From Luzula sylvatica (taxonomy: Eukaryota > Streptophyta > Magnoliopsida > Poales > Juncaceae): DNA of 64,000 nucleotides. Made by a program: the position numbers and the translations under genes. A model generated the notes under the pieces. The model made no database searches. It saw only the letters and a list, made by a program, of their open reading frames with translations, and was not told where the DNA came from. Every line of letters starts with the position of its first letter. The stretch's first letter is position 1. This document shows positions 33,495 through 47,200 of the stretch, one piece after another. The stretch covers positions 36,041,043 to 36,105,042 of the forward strand of contig OX326961.1 in NCBI GenBank assembly GCA_946800325.1. Direction: 5' to 3'.

Positions 33495-35951
33495 ATGCAA
33501 CCGTTGGCGGCATTACACTACTTCCCCTTCCCCTCTACCACCACCATCACCTCTTCTTCTCCTAAACCTCGCAAGCTCTCTTTCAACCAACCAAACTTCG
33601 TCTCTTTGAAGCTCAGGCAATTTCGGGTCGGATCAACCGACCCCAAATCCGACCCACAAACTTCAGGTTCTTATTTCTTCCCCCCTTTTGCGTCAATGGG
33701 TTTCTCAAGAGCTTAAAACAATATATTAATAACGAATTGTTGATGTTTTAGGATCGGATGGGGAGAGAACTGTGCTCGAACCAGTAACAAAAGAAGAATT
33801 AGAAGAGAAGATAGAGAATGAAGGAGGAATCGATTTGGGATGGTTACCAGTATTCCCTCATGCTCTCACGGCCTCCATGGCTAATTTTCTCTTTGGTTAT
33901 CACATTGGGTACGTTTCAATTTCACCATTATCCCACTCAACATTCACAAAAAATACTCAAATCTCAAAATCTGTTTACAGGGTAATGAACGGACCAATAG
34001 AAGACATAGCGAGAGAACTAGGGTTTCAAGGGAACCCATTTCTAGAAGGACTCGTAGTGAGCATCTTCATCGTGGGTGCATTTTTGGGGAGCATTAGCTT
34101 TTCAGCCCTCGTCGATAAGTTCGGTTGCAAACGCACCCTTCAAATCGACACGATCCCCTTAATCCTCGGCGCCTTTCTCAGGTCCCATTTATTTTCCTCA
34201 TTTCAAATTTTCAATTAACCCCAAAAAATTATATTCGAATATACTATTTTACTAGTGCTCAAGCAAATTCATTGAACGATATGCTTTTGGGTCGATTTCT
34301 CGTTGGAATTGGAATCGGAGTCAATACCGTTCTCGTCCCATTATACATATCTGAAGTAAGCTAATAATTAATATTTGTTTAATGTTTCTTTAATGAGGAT
34401 ATATTAATGAAATTAATATGTTTAGGTGGCTCCGACGAAATATAGGGGTACATTAGGCACGCTTTGTCAAATAGGGACTTGTTTGGGAATTATTACTTCT
34501 CTCTCCTTAGCAATTACTTCTGAAACCGATCCTCATTGGTTTGTCCCATTATATTTCTAATTAAAAAATATAGGGGTCCATTTTCATATTTTTTTTAATT
34601 ATATTTTTATTTATATATTTATTTATTTAATAGGTGGAGAACAATGTTTTATATTGCGTGTGTACCTGGTTTAGCGATAATTTTGGGAATGCAATTTGCA
34701 GTTGAGAGCCCAAGATGGCTTTGCAAGGTAAACAATTTAATGTAATTTAATTATATAATAATCTTTTTTTGTGCGAATTAATTCCGAGTATTTTGTTAGG
34801 TGGGAAGAATAGAGGAAGCGAAAGACATAATAGAAAAATTATGGGGAAGGACTGAATTACAAAAATCCATCGAAGAAATTAAATCCGTTGTTGATAATGA
34901 CGTTGCGGACCAGTCCCGCTGGCAAGACCTTCTAGTCGAACCCAACAATAAAAGTAAATAATATTAATATTATAAAAATTTAATTTGTAATTAATTGATA
35001 CTGATATTATTATTATTAATTTAGTTGCGTTTATTGGTGGCGCATTATTTTTCTTGCAACAATTTGCTGGAATAAATGGGGTTTTGTATTTTTCGTCTTT
35101 GACCTTTCATGATGTTGGAATTACTAGTGGGGCCTTGGCTAGTTTATTTGTTGGGATTACCAATTTAGCTGGTAATTTTAATTTTTTTATAATTTTCAAA
35201 AGAGAAACCCTTTATTTTGCATAAATTGCAAAAAAAATAACTGTTTTATTTTTATTTTAGGGGCATTGATTGCTTCGTATTTGATGGATAAGCAAGGAAG
35301 AAGGAAGCTTCTAATTGGTAGTTATATTGGAATGGTATGTATTATTAATTTATTATTAAATTATTATTTGAAAAATACATTTCATATAATATTTTGATAT
35401 ATTTGTGTAGGCATGTTCGATGTTTATTATAGTATCAGCTATAAGTTTCCCACTCGGTGAAGATACGAGTCATGATTTATCGATTATAGGAACTTTAATG
35501 TAATAAAACATAAACTCTCAAATATCTATTTTTTTTTTTTTTATTAATGTATTTTCTTTAATTTATATATAGGTATATTTTTACATTTGCATTAGGAGCG
35601 GGACCCGTTACAGGCATTATTATTCCAGAACTAAGCAGTGCATTAACTCGCTCCAAAATTATGGGATTTAGCTTCTCGGTACATTGGGTGTGTACATTAA
35701 AAATTCCGTACAATTATTTAATTATTCTTTTTGGGAACCTTTTAATAAATTTGGGATTCCGATTCCAGGTTTGTAACTTCGTGGTTGGGCTGTATTTTCT
35801 GGAGCTCGTGGATAAGCTTGGGGTTGGAGTGGTATATTCAACTTTTGGAGGGGTCTCTTTGTTAACTGCTATTTTTGCGTATTATTTTATTGTGGAGACT
35901 AAAGGGCGATCTCTCGAGGAAATTGAATTGTCTCTCTCTAAAAGAAACTAA
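33495..35951 (+). CDS. Plastidic glucose transporter 1-like (MFS sugar porter)
   Basis: Twelve exons give 1599 nt, 532 aa: 33495-33666, 33752-33908, 33981-34181, 34256-34355, 34426-34538, 34634-34727, 34800-34953, 35025-35171, 35261-35334, 35411-35499, 35573-35687, 35769-35951. All splice sites are GT-AG and the frame closes exactly. The serine/threonine-rich N-terminus (SSSPKPRKLSFNQPNF) fits a chloroplast transit peptide. Sugar-porter motifs: DKFGCKRTLQ, GRFLVGIGIG, VESPRWL, QQFAGINGVLYFSS, DKQGRRKL, VETKGRSLEEIE. Sequence pattern and exon-by-exon similarity to the Arabidopsis protein annotated as probable plastidic glucose transporter 1 are strong from memory. The expected role is glucose movement across the inner plastid envelope. 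It spans the right boundary of the duplication, so its first exons are duplicated at 8350-9298. Confidence 0.93.
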
Positions 35952-38336
35952 TGAGAACATTTGTAGTGTGTGTATATAATTTCAAGTTTACTAATTTTGA
36001 GTATAGGTTTTGTAAATGAGAACATTTGTATATGTATTTTGTGTGATTGTAATAATGAGGTGTATATAAATATAATATGGGTTACATGGTTAGTGTGTGA
36101 TTTATAAATAAACGTAGTTAATTTATATATGAAGATAAGATGAGATATAAAAGATGAATTATTAAAGTTGCTTTTGAAAAGTTTATATGATACATAATAT
36201 AATTTTGATTATTTGTTTTTAATGGGTAGTATAGTATGTTTGCTTTTATCATGAGTGAACAAAAATTAGTGCTTGAGTTAATATGATTGTTAATCATAAT
36301 GCCATTATTACTTGCTTTTAATCACGGATATTATTATATATTATGATTGATTGAAGTTTAGCCTAAAGTCCAGATTGATATATTCCAACAAAACATGTCA
36401 CCATTGAGAAAAAAAAATGAAAAACCAAACCTATATGGTAACCTTACTAATAATGGCAATTATGTTTTCTAGAAAATCAATCTTTATCTTTTGAAGTGAA
36501 GAGAAAAAAGAAACAAAAGCCAAACACCTATGCAAGCCCTACACGTGGCAAGACTATACATGTGATGATAATGGTTTTTTTTTTGTTACAAGTGGAGGGT
36601 CTATGAACCATCAATGGTAGGCCTTTTAATTCCTTTTTGCCACTAGCATGCAAATTATGGAAAACAGACATTTGCTACAATATGAAAATGCCTTTCATTT
36701 TCATGCATTTTGGAGATGTATTCATTTCTTTTGCATGTGCATTTCATGTGGATGCAAACTTTCTTTGTCTCTCACTATCATGTCTCAAGTTATATATAGT
36801 TTAATAAGAATCTATGAACAAACATTATTTCATTAAATATTTATAAAGCTAATTACAACTGGATTGAATGGAGAGATCGTAAAGGATGGAGGAAGAAAGA
36901 GGATGAGCACGGCGAACAAGAGATACGGGGGTGAGGTAAGGGGTTACCACTAGGTATTGGTGGAATGAAATTTTTGTACGACTGATGTAATAGAAATAGA
37001 AGATATAACTCTTAGCCGATATGTAAATATTTATAAAATTAATACAAAAAACTGGGTACGGGTTAACCCGTCCTAGTCAAAAACTCAAAAAAAACATTAT
37101 TTCATTAAATAGTGAATGAATGTTCACATATTGACTTAGTTTGATTTTTGAATAACAAAAAGTTCCAATTATTAAAAAAATTTAATAATTTATAGGGTTT
37201 TGTATAGTACAAGCATTAATCTTATCCTCTTATGTATTATTCATAGATTTTGTGGAGATACTTAGTGATCAACCAATCAAATATATAGTGGTAGTGGTCC
37301 TTTGACATATTGGCATGTTAACTCATGTAGACAAAAGAAAGAGGCTTTATTTCTCCCACAATAATTTGTTTGTATATTCATAGAAAAACAATGTAGTTTA
37401 AATTTTTTTCAAAAAGAAGCATGTATATATTTTGGTTGGTGCAACAACTAAAGAATCACAGTTATGGGCTTTAACTTGGACCCATTCGAGCCTCGACTCT
37501 GAGTCGTCCATTTCAGGCTCAAAATGGCAAAAGATCAAACAATAAGTTCTTTGCTATATCAGTTTAATTAGGGGTTAAATTTTTCGTAACAGTAAATATT
37601 ATGAAAAAGAAAAGTTGAACGAAATATTAGCTCGACAAGGCTAATCGAAATCTTATCTGTATTATTATAATTTGTAAGCCTACGAGACTAGGCTTTGTTG
37701 TGACAAGTGACAACCCAACAAATGTAGAATTTTAAATTTGTAGTCAAATGGAAAGAGACAAACTTAGCCGGAAATTTAGTAATGAAATAACAAATCAAAT
37801 CAAACCAAATCATATCAAATCAAGGGACCGTTTATTTCCTAAGTTAAATCATATCAGTGTTCTCAATTTAAGATGAAATAAATGTATACCAATTAATTAC
37901 AGATATATTTATCGCTATCTAGATAAAGCAACCTAACTATTTTCGTCAACTTTTCATACAACATGGCATACAAAAATAAACAAGGACAGTGCTTGATTTT
38001 TCTATTCATCAGTATTCAAGTGTGAAAGTTGAAAGTAATTATTAACCAATAGCTAATGAGATCGTATAAAATCATTTTAATGTACTGTAGATAGTTAACT
38101 TAAAATAGTATTTTTAGTCAATTAGTTGTGGCATTTTGTCTCCTCATCATCAACTTCAATCTATCAAACTTTCTTGTGTTGTGGCCATGATGAATATTGC
38201 AAATTTAGTAGCCAATTAAACAAAAATAAAAACCATGATTTAAAATCACTTGAAAATCCATCTATAATTGCAAATAAACTAAAGAATAGTAGTACAAAGT
38301 AATTACAAAGACACTTATATAAATATAATTAATTAT
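35952..38336. other. Intergenic region between transporter and 5-phosphatase genes
   Basis: The first 150 bases are probably 3' UTR of the transporter (AATAATG, ATAAATAAACG near 36110). The two flanking genes are convergent. A segment around 36850-37090 is less AT-rich and ends in GGGTTAACCCGTCC followed by an A-rich run, which could be a short retroposon, but I cannot support it. Nothing else is seen. Confidence 0.4.
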
Positions 38337-40468
38337 TTAAGAACTTATAAACTTGTTCTTTTGATCCTTTTCTCCATCATTTTGATCCCTCAATTCAAAA
38401 CTAAAATTATCCACGTAGTTATCAAGTCTATTTGACAAGAAGTAGCCACCCAATGAACCTGAATCCTTTAAGAGCAAATCAACTTCGGCCGAGAAAGATG
38501 CCCGTACCGGCCTGTGATCAGATAGTTTAGACTCGTATCTATCGTAGCGGTTTTGCTTCAAACCCTTCCCATGCCACAAGATCCTGTCACACCTAAAAAA
38601 CCAACACACCCCCAATTAAACCCCACAAATCATACTTAATTTTGAAGAAAAAATAGCTACTTTATTACCATGCGGGTGCGCGTTTTTTATCCGATTTTGT
38701 GCATTGAGAGCCCCCATAATATTGATCCGTATTTGGGTAGTATTTATACGTAGGCGAGAATGTGACGATCCCTTCATGCCAACCTTGCAATATTCTCCCT
38801 TTGTTGAATTCCATTCTTAGCTATATATAATTGCACCAAAATTATTTAGGAATTATTTAATAAATAATAATTAGTGCACATTTTGAATAGTAACTATGAG
38901 ATATTGACATATTTTCTTCATTGGAAGTTAAATAACATACCTGATCTTTCTCTAACAAGGTGGCCCACCTCTTTTGTTCCACAAGTGACCTTGTTTTAGC
39001 CTCTTGTAAGGAGATTCTATAATTCAAATCGCCAAACAAAATAATACGACTACATGCAAAAAAAATGAACATATTAAATAATGGAATTATGATTAGTAAA
39101 CTTTGTTCGATCAAATGATTTTATGATGATTTGACGCAATGACAAGGCTAATTAATATAAAATGAAAGTCACAAGGACCTAATGAACATAAGATTAACAA
39201 AGTGAGAAAATTATATAAAATGAAAGCCACAAGGACCACCTTCACAATAAATAAATATAAGATTCGTGGGTCTAGAAGCTTCTGATAATTTCTATGTTTG
39301 ACCTTTATGATTTGCTAAATATTGAATTGAAAATACATACTCGTGATCGAGTATTTTTCGAGGCAAATTTGAAGAGACGCCTCGTGGAAAGCTCGTTCGA
39401 GAAAATATATCCACGATGTCTGTATTTCTAAGCTGAACATCTCCTTCTTTACCTCCTGAAGCCAAGTGACAACACACGAAGCAGAAACTCGTACCATGCA
39501 AGCAAAATCTAACCGAAACCGCACCCTACAGATAATTATAATTATAAAACCCTAATTTTCATAATCAAATATGTACTTGTGTTCTTAAATATTTTGTACA
39601 TATATTTTTATAACTACCTTGTTTCCTAGGCAACCCATGACACCGCAACCGATACATGAAACACTCGGGTGATGAATGTACTGAAGAAGATCGTCCCTGA
39701 CCCAAACGGAGGTCATGATACCAACCATTTGTTTGCTTATTATGCATCTGAATTCTCCTACAGAATTATTCTGCTCCCTCGAACTTCCATCTTTGACTTG
39801 ACGAGCTTTGCTTGCGATTTTGCTCGATGAGGATTTGTTTAGTGCGTCTCTGATGAGTGAATTCCACTTATTAGAGATCCCACTTTTCTCGGGCCCGAGA
39901 ACATTCTTTGCGCTTAACGGCACTATTTCTTGAAACCTTACAAGAAACAAAAGCCAAGAAATACTAATCAACTTAATTATATATGACAAAAATAAAGCAA
40001 AAAACATACCCAAGAACATATATATCATACAAATGGTCCTTGATATCCAACCAATCGTCCAAGCACAAATCGTCACTCGGTTTAACACCTCCAAGATTCC
40101 ATGTACTAACAAACATTCTACAATCATGTACAGAAATGTTAATATCAAAATTATCTTTAACCTAAGAATAATAAGATGGGCTTACTTATACTTGAGAGAA
40201 TCTCTTTGTCCGTTTAGTGATCGATCACGTAGTACCCGTTCATCAAAGCTTTGTATTTGAAACAAGTTATCTATGTTAGGCAAGTCAGCAACGAATCGAT
40301 CACTACCAAATGGGCGACGTAGGAGCTTGCTAGCAACCAATCTTGGCCATATAACCTAAATTAAACAACACATATAAGAATCTCATAAAAATGTATATCC
40401 CCCATTAACTCTATATCTTTATTATTCATTTTCTATACCTCTCCAAACTTTTGATTCTCAGGTACCAT
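38337..40468 (-). CDS. Type I inositol polyphosphate 5-phosphatase
   Basis: Eight exons on the minus strand give 1329 nt, 442 aa: 40468-40439, 40355-40186, 40117-40010, 39936-39618, 39525-39341, 39049-38941, 38820-38669, 38592-38337. All are GT-AG and the frame closes. The protein starts MVPENQKFGE then VIWPRLVASKLLRRPFGSD, as in plant type I enzymes. Catalytic-core motifs in order: STWNLGG (Mg-binding Asn), GFQEIV (metal-binding Glu), HGTSFCFVCCHLASG (His), GDLNYRI, APAWCDRILW and SDHRPV. It removes the 5-phosphate from soluble inositol phosphates and/or phosphoinositides in the cytosol; the exact substrate cannot be told from sequence. Oddity: motif I reads LFGDLNYR where W(L/F)GDLNYR is usual. 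It is convergent with the glucose transporter. The first exon is only 30 nt. Confidence 0.93.
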
Positions 40469-40616
40469 GATGGCAAATAAGTATTGAGAATTTTGATTGA
40501 TATATAAGGAATGAATAAGAAAGAAGTGGGCATGAGTCAAAGTGTGGAAATGAGAAGAGAAGTAGGGGGAATGGGGGTGAGATTTGTAAGAGAATATGAG
40601 AGAGACTCTTATGGCA

Positions 40617-40624
40617 TTATATAA
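40617..40624 (-). promoter_or_regulatory. TATA-like element of the 5-phosphatase gene
   Basis: TTATATAA lies about 150 bases upstream of the initiator ATG (40468) on the minus strand. The intervening leader is AC/CT-rich on the sense strand. Confidence 0.4.
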
Positions 40625-40668
40625 GATACAATCGTTAGGCAAGTGGCAAAAGGAGGGGAGCAACTAAA

Positions 40669-43650
40669 TGAATGTGACGTGGAAGGTGATGAAAGTTCAA
40701 GGGCTCTGATTGGTCGACACGTCTCCATGTCTTTCTACGATGTTAATCACTTGGTTAGCATAGAGATAGACAATTCATAGAATTGATCCTTTGTAAGTTG
40801 TAACACTAAAAATACACAACTTGATCATATACATACAAAATGCAAATAAAATTGGGACACAGAAGATCAAAGCTAGTATAAACGGGTCTAAGTTTGAAAA
40901 GTCGAGAAGCTTCCTTGCTTTCTCTTGGCTAAGAGAAGCATCAACTTTTTGAAGAACGGACGGGAAGAGAAGGGTTCATAATTAGGCCCACAATGGCGAA
41001 GCCATATGCAACTTGGTTAATTCTTTATGTAATGTCACACAATTTCGACCAATTAGGCAAGCAACTTGCAAATATATATTAGGGAAAAAATTATGTGTCA
41101 TGAACAATTTGGAAGTTCTTATCTTGGTGGTGATTATTTTCTAATATAATTTTAACTTCAAATGTGAACCACAAATCCAAATTTTGGATGTAGACATAGA
41201 AAGATTTTTGGAAAGCTAGACAAAGAGAGCCTCTATACAATATTGTGGAATTATTTGCTTGCCAAACTATGACATAATTGCCTATTAGCTAGGATGATGA
41301 ACACTGTCCAAGTTAATTAATGATATTAATTATTAACGAGGAATGAGATTTTAGTTTCGTTCTGTTCGACCATTTTCTTCACAATATTAGGCTCACGCTA
41401 CACTAGACATATTTAAAGTCCCAACTATTAAACACTAGTTTAGGACCATGCTATGGAAAAATCATGGAAATTTGTACATTAAATTTCTCCATATATTTCA
41501 AAATAGTATATGTTTACTGGCATGAATTGGTGATAATGTGACCACGTAATAAAGAGAGAAAATCGCGATTGCACAAGCATTTTTTTTTTGAAGAGAAAGG
41601 CAAGCGCGATACGCGCTCGATCCGATCTTTCTTTTTTCATTAATCAAGAAAAGAAAATACAAAGTTTAGAGTTATTTACAAATATTATCACACTAGCCAT
41701 CCCTCGACCCCTACGACCCTAATTTTCGGTTAATTGGTTAATCGAAGCTAGCTAACAATGGGCTTCCCATTGATGGATTAGGTTAAGAATGCAAGTAGTA
41801 ACGAGATCGCGCATTCGTCCTTTTCGTTGGCAAGGTTAATTGCAGGTTATAACAAAAAAAGTAATATTATAGTGTTGTATAATCAAAAGGTAAATCTTAT
41901 AGTTTGTCTTATTTGTGTCCACTTATATATATCCAGTAAGTTATATATTATTATACATATAATAATTGTTAACAACTCAATTGTATATTCTAATTCGTTA
42001 TCCAACATAGTTCAACTTGCAAAATCTAATCATCAATTAAGACCACCTATACACAATTTGACACTGTCACTAAATGATGTTTGTCTCCGAATTATCATGC
42101 TTAATTAATTTAACAAGGAAGCATAAATATGTCCTTAATTAGTCAGACAAATGTAATTAACATAGGACCCATAAGATATTTGTATCTCCATTAAGGCCTC
42201 TAATTGGTGGTTACCATGCAAGCCTAGACCCTAGTCGGCATATAGACAAATAACAAATGGTATGTAAGATATATTATCTTAATATAGAAAATGTGTTAAG
42301 TTAGATCACTATCCTATACCTTAACACAAGTGGTAATTAGAAAATTCTATGTTTGGAGATTTTTTTTCAAACAAACAGATACTTCAGAGGTTGGTATGTA
42401 CAGTTCCTACTTCTATCCAACCAGTAATCAAATGGTGTAGAGTGTTGTATTGAATAAATTTAATCAGGACAGTTCATTATTTTGCAAATGATTATTCACT
42501 AAATAATGTAACAAAAGTCATTTCATCATTAAAGAGGTTTTCAATTGGTAGAATGATTTGAAAGTTTATTTCATATATTATCGAGCATTTAAATGGATAG
42601 TATGAGTTGAGAGTTATAACGAACACGAAAACGCACAAAGGGGGAGACACGATACCTTGCATAAGATGGTCACTGGTCAGCACTTCATCGCTTATCTTAT
42701 ATAATTTACTCCTAGTTGTCTTTTCATGTATCGTATCGTGTAATAATTTGTAAGATGATTTTATGGTAGGACTTTTTTTTCAATTATTATTCAAATTTAA
42801 AATGATATTTTGGATATTTTTCAATTATCTATTTCGGTTTATAATTAATGGAATGTTTGAATAGGAAACAAAATTTCATTGACAAAATAATAGTAAATTG
42901 ACCCCTCCCATTAAATTTACAAGAATTTGGCTCAAATCCAGCGGTCGCGTCATCAATCACTGTTCACCGACACTGTTCATGAATTAATGTTCATCATCAA
43001 ATACTGTTCATCGTTGATTACTGTTCATCGTCGCTAATTAAAATATTTATGGGACTATTCATCGTCATTGATTACTGTTCGTCAATAATTACTATTTATA
43101 GGAGCATATATAATTAAAATATACTTGCCCCTCCCCCCCCCCCCCCCTCCCAAAAAAAATCAATTAACATTTTTAAATATATAATTTGGCTCAAGCCCTC
43201 CCATTAAAAAGTAACCATGATGAGGTGGCAAAAATGGGTTCAGTGGCTTAATTAGCCTCTCTAATTGACTCGATTAAATATTAATTGACACGTTTAATTG
43301 ACACATAAATAATTTATAATAGGGGACGCAGGTGGATCGCCACTACATCCCTACCTCTCCTCTCACGTTATTTGTTCATTCTTGCGGTCCTTTTTTTGTA
43401 TCTAGATACTATGCTCTTTTGCGAAATATCTACATTTGTTCATCGATCGGGTCGTCACTGAATATTTAATATTCTTGATTTGCATAACAATGTCATTTTT
43501 TAATGATATATATATATCATATTGATTTATTATATGATTAAATTCGCAGCGAAGCGCGAGTAAATTTTTTAGTCTAATTAATTTGTAATCGTATTGAACA
43601 TTACATTATAATTTATGGTAGGGTCCATTTCAAAATACTCAAGACACCCT
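40669..43650. other. AT-rich intergenic region with a LINE 3'-end-like remnant
   Basis: No gene is supported. At 41580-41680 the minus strand reads a LINE-like 3' end: CTTTTCTTGATTAATGAAAA, then GCGCGTATCGCGCTTGCC and an A run (plus-strand T run at 41580-41589); this is suggestive only. 42950-43100 has repeated CTGTTCATCGTC-type motifs. A poly-C run lies at about 43132-43147. At 43549 the motif CGCAGCGAAGCGCG followed by TTTTTTAGT resembles a degenerate Helitron 3' end. Confidence 0.4.
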
Positions 43651-43841
43651 TTCAAAAAGGTCTACCATGGAATCACCTTAATTTGTAATCGTTTTGAACA
43701 TTACATTATATTTTATGAGGGCATATATGAAACCCCCCAGATCCACCCTGGTCATGCCGATTGAATCAGCATGACGCAGGGCCGTTAATGCAAGTGACCC
43801 CCGAAATATCCCCCTATTGCCCATCAATTGATGGACCGAAC

Positions 43842-43849
43842 TATATAAA
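43842..43849 (+). promoter_or_regulatory. TATA box before a CT-rich leader
   Basis: TATATAAA is followed about 30 bases later by a pyrimidine-rich segment (CTTTCTCTCTCCTGTC). This is a typical plant core promoter and leader layout. Confidence 0.5.
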
Positions 43850-43951
43850 TACCCTAAACCTACCCACTTTCTCTCTCCTGTCTTCATTTGCAGCCGCCGC
43901 TTGTCCTCTTTCTCTCTCTCTTGAGCGATCTGGATCTCTCTCTCTCTCTCT

Positions 43952-43972
43952 CGATCGATCGATCGATCGATC
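43952..43972. repeat. (GATC)n microsatellite
   Basis: About five GATC/CGAT units follow a TC run. Confidence 0.85.
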
Positions 43973-44091
43973 TGGATCTCTCTCTCTCTCTCAGTGGACA
44001 AACCGTAGATTGACGACGAAACCCTAGCTGAAGACGAAACCCTAGCGAAACTGTAGCGAGACCCTAGCTGACGACGAAACCCTAGCGATCT

Positions 44092-44094
<3 letters not shown>

Positions 44095-44148
<54 letters not shown>
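44095..44148. repeat. (TC)n microsatellite
   Basis: An uninterrupted TC run of about 54 bases within the putative leader. Confidence 0.95.
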
Positions 44149-44151
<3 letters not shown>

Positions 44152-44213
44152 AACTGAAGACGAAACCCTAGCTGACGAGACGAAAACCCTAGCTGATCGA
44201 TCTGGATCTGGAG

Positions 44214-47200
44214 GTAAGTTAATTCATTATGTTTTAATTACTGTAATTAGTCGTATTACTGCAATTGGTGGTGAACTGAAAACCCAATTTACAGCAATTA
44301 GTTACTGATTTTCTGGTATTACGTGTAATTACTGGTATTACGAGTTAATTCGTTCATTACCAGTTAATTCGTTCATTTACAGCAATTTACAGTATTTAGA
44401 TTGCTGGTATTACCTGTAATTACTGGTATGACCAGTTAATTCGTGCAATTTGTTGTCAATTAACAATTAAAATTTCTTTTTTCCGAATTGATGGTTAACT
44501 GAGAAGCGATGGGGGTTTAAGGGGTTGGATCGGTACCGCAATCGCTGGTACCGCAAACATGGAGGCTGGATTCGACTAAGAGGCGTTGGATTGACGGTGA
44601 ATTCCGGCTCGAAGATTCGACCAAGAGGATGGATTGTGGAGATTGAATTGGAGGCTGGATTCGACAGAAATTAATGCAGGGATTCTGGTATCGAGCGGGA
44701 TTGGGAGTTAATTAGGAATTGTAATTACTAATTATTTGAATAAATGGATTTAGATTGACATATGATTAAGAACTGTTAATTTTGAATAAATGGTTAATTG
44801 AATAAATGGATTTAGATTGAATAAATGGTTAATTTTGAATAAATTGTAATTACTAATTATGTAATTATGAATGTAATTACTAAAATGTTAATTGAATAAG
44901 TTGTTAATTGAATAAATTGTTAATTGAATAAATGGTTAATTGATTAAATGGTTAATTGAATAAACTGTTAATTATGAATTGTAATTACTAATTATGTAAA
45001 TTTTGAATAAATGGATTTAGAAATGTTAATTTAGGTATCTAAAGAAATTAATTGAATATTTTCCGATAATTATGAATGTTAATGGTTAATTGACATATGA
45101 TTAATTGAGTTATAAAAAAGAATTTATGCATGCTTATTTCTACAAAAATTTAAATTTAATTATGTTATAAAAGAGAATTTATGTTTGTTAATTAAATTAT
45201 CATATATATATCTTCATTGAATTTGTAAATAATATTTGTTATCTGATATATTGTTAATTAAGTTACCATATATTTTTTAGTTGTATTAGAAAAATATTAT
45301 TTTTTAATCATGTTAATTATCTGAAAATTGTGTTACAAAATAATTATTACTTATCATATTTATTAGTTAGTATTTCATAATTATTTTACAATGAATTAAC
45401 CAACTATACAAATGGTACATAAATTGAGGGGGAAATTCGAATGGAAGTTGGAGTTACCTATCAATGCCATGCACCCCCATGACGTGAGATGATTCAATCA
45501 CGAGTGCATGGGTGAGTTTCAGGGGAAGAGTAAAATTACCCATATTTTATTACGATCATAGATTTTGGGATCACCGACTTCAAGCATTATTTTCGAAACA
45601 AAGATTTTATATTTAATTAAATTTTACATCCATAATTTTGATTTGACATTATTATTCACACACAGTGTGGCCGATCTTGACGATAATTATTGGGGAGTCG
45701 GACAAAAAATAACTACTGAAATAATATTACAAAATATTTGGGAGACCAGACATAAATATTTGCACCGTTATAGGAATACAATATATAAAACTACATCATA
45801 TATACATTGTTTTTCGAAAATTTTGAAGAACCAAGAGCTCCATAGCCCCTACATAGATCCACCCCACACACACACACATCAGATATTAGGTTTTACAATG
45901 TAAAGTGTGAAATATTGATAATTTATATACTAAAATATTCGTAACGTTAATACATTGAATGAATAACAACTCTTTAAAATTCATGATTTCATACTTGAGA
46001 GATGAGTAAAATTAAAAATTGCAATTACATCAATGAAAGATCTCATAAAAAAATAATTTAAAAAGGACCAAGTTGTTACAAAACAATCAACCACTACACT
46101 AAACTCTCATGTTGATATTTTCACCTCCTCAAAATCATGTCCTTGTCATATTTGCCTCAGAACCACCTTCAATTAATACTAATTGATGTTCGTACACCAA
46201 CATATTTGACTTGCTATATTTATACTATAAATTATAATAATACCACTTTAATAAAGAAGTAATCTACAAATATACATTATACTTAGCCATTTATTTAATA
46301 GAAAAATAAACAAGTATCATTGGTCCCTTAGCCCAATAAACATCTCAAATTAACCTAGTCGTCCAACTAAACTAAAGCCTATAATAATATTGGGCCTCAA
46401 AAGCCCAGTCCAATAATATAATATTAATTCGACCCAATACAAATTCAACGGTACAATCGTGTGTACTACCCTCGTACTTTTTTAAAGTTTTTTTATTCCC
46501 ACCTTACGACTTGTTAATGTGGCGTGTTAGGATTTAATGAGCGTGTTGAAACGATAAGTAGCCATTTCATAAGTTAAGAGGCATGGTGTCCCCAAATTCA
46601 CCACCAGGTCCTCAATTCTTTCAGCCAAAATTAAAAGTTAATTGATTGATTGAGCTTTGGACCAATTGTTTTTGTAAAATATATGTAGAGAAAAAATAAT
46701 TTGTCCATCAATGGATGATTCAATGATTTTTGTCCATCAATGGATGATTCAATGATTTTTTATTTAATTAGATTCGATATAAAATAACACAAACAAAACA
46801 GCATACTCACAAACAAACACGCCTCGTCTACTCATCCATGTACACGTCACTTCCATGCATGGACACCACGAAAATTAGACTCGGCTACGTGCGACGACAA
46901 CTATATCTGACAATGCGTGCGGATCTAAATACATACAAGCAATTTTTGAATTTAATTTAATTTTTACTATTTTCTTACTCAAATTTTTATTGATTTTGGT
47001 CTCATCGACTCATTTTTATTCTTAGATTTGTTACTTATTTTTATTTTTGACGGATTGTTTTTGTTTTTGGACCGAGATTGATAATTTTTGTTACTTTTTT
47101 GTTAAGAAAATGCAAAATGATCGTGTTTTTCCAACGAATTACTGAATTGTTTCTTACAAAATAAATCATTTTTTTTTGTTAATTGTCATAAATTCGTATA

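Larger units (their letters stand above)
22269..34444 (+). repeat. Segmental duplication, copy 2 (expanded)
   Basis: This is the same direct-repeat unit as 667-9298, here about 12.2 kb. The extra length comes from one additional Helitron unit, a 172-bp MITE (22563-22734), a truncated copia-type element (27215-28756), a 756-bp hAT element (30321-31076) and a longer CA/CG tract. Sequence continues past the duplication boundary into an intact transporter gene, so this copy sits at the original 3' context. The two copies are separated by about 13 kb of unrelated sequence. Confidence 0.95.
43870..44213 (+). other. Putative 5' leader exon, non-coding, repeat-rich
   Basis: The segment after the TATA box contains TC repeats, a GATC repeat and several ACGAAACCCTAGC units, and ends GGATCTGGAG before a strong donor GTAAGTTAATT (44214). 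This is the usual look of a plant 5' UTR exon followed by a long intron. I could not find a coding exon downstream, so it is an orphan leader, a non-coding RNA or a decayed gene. Confidence 0.35.
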
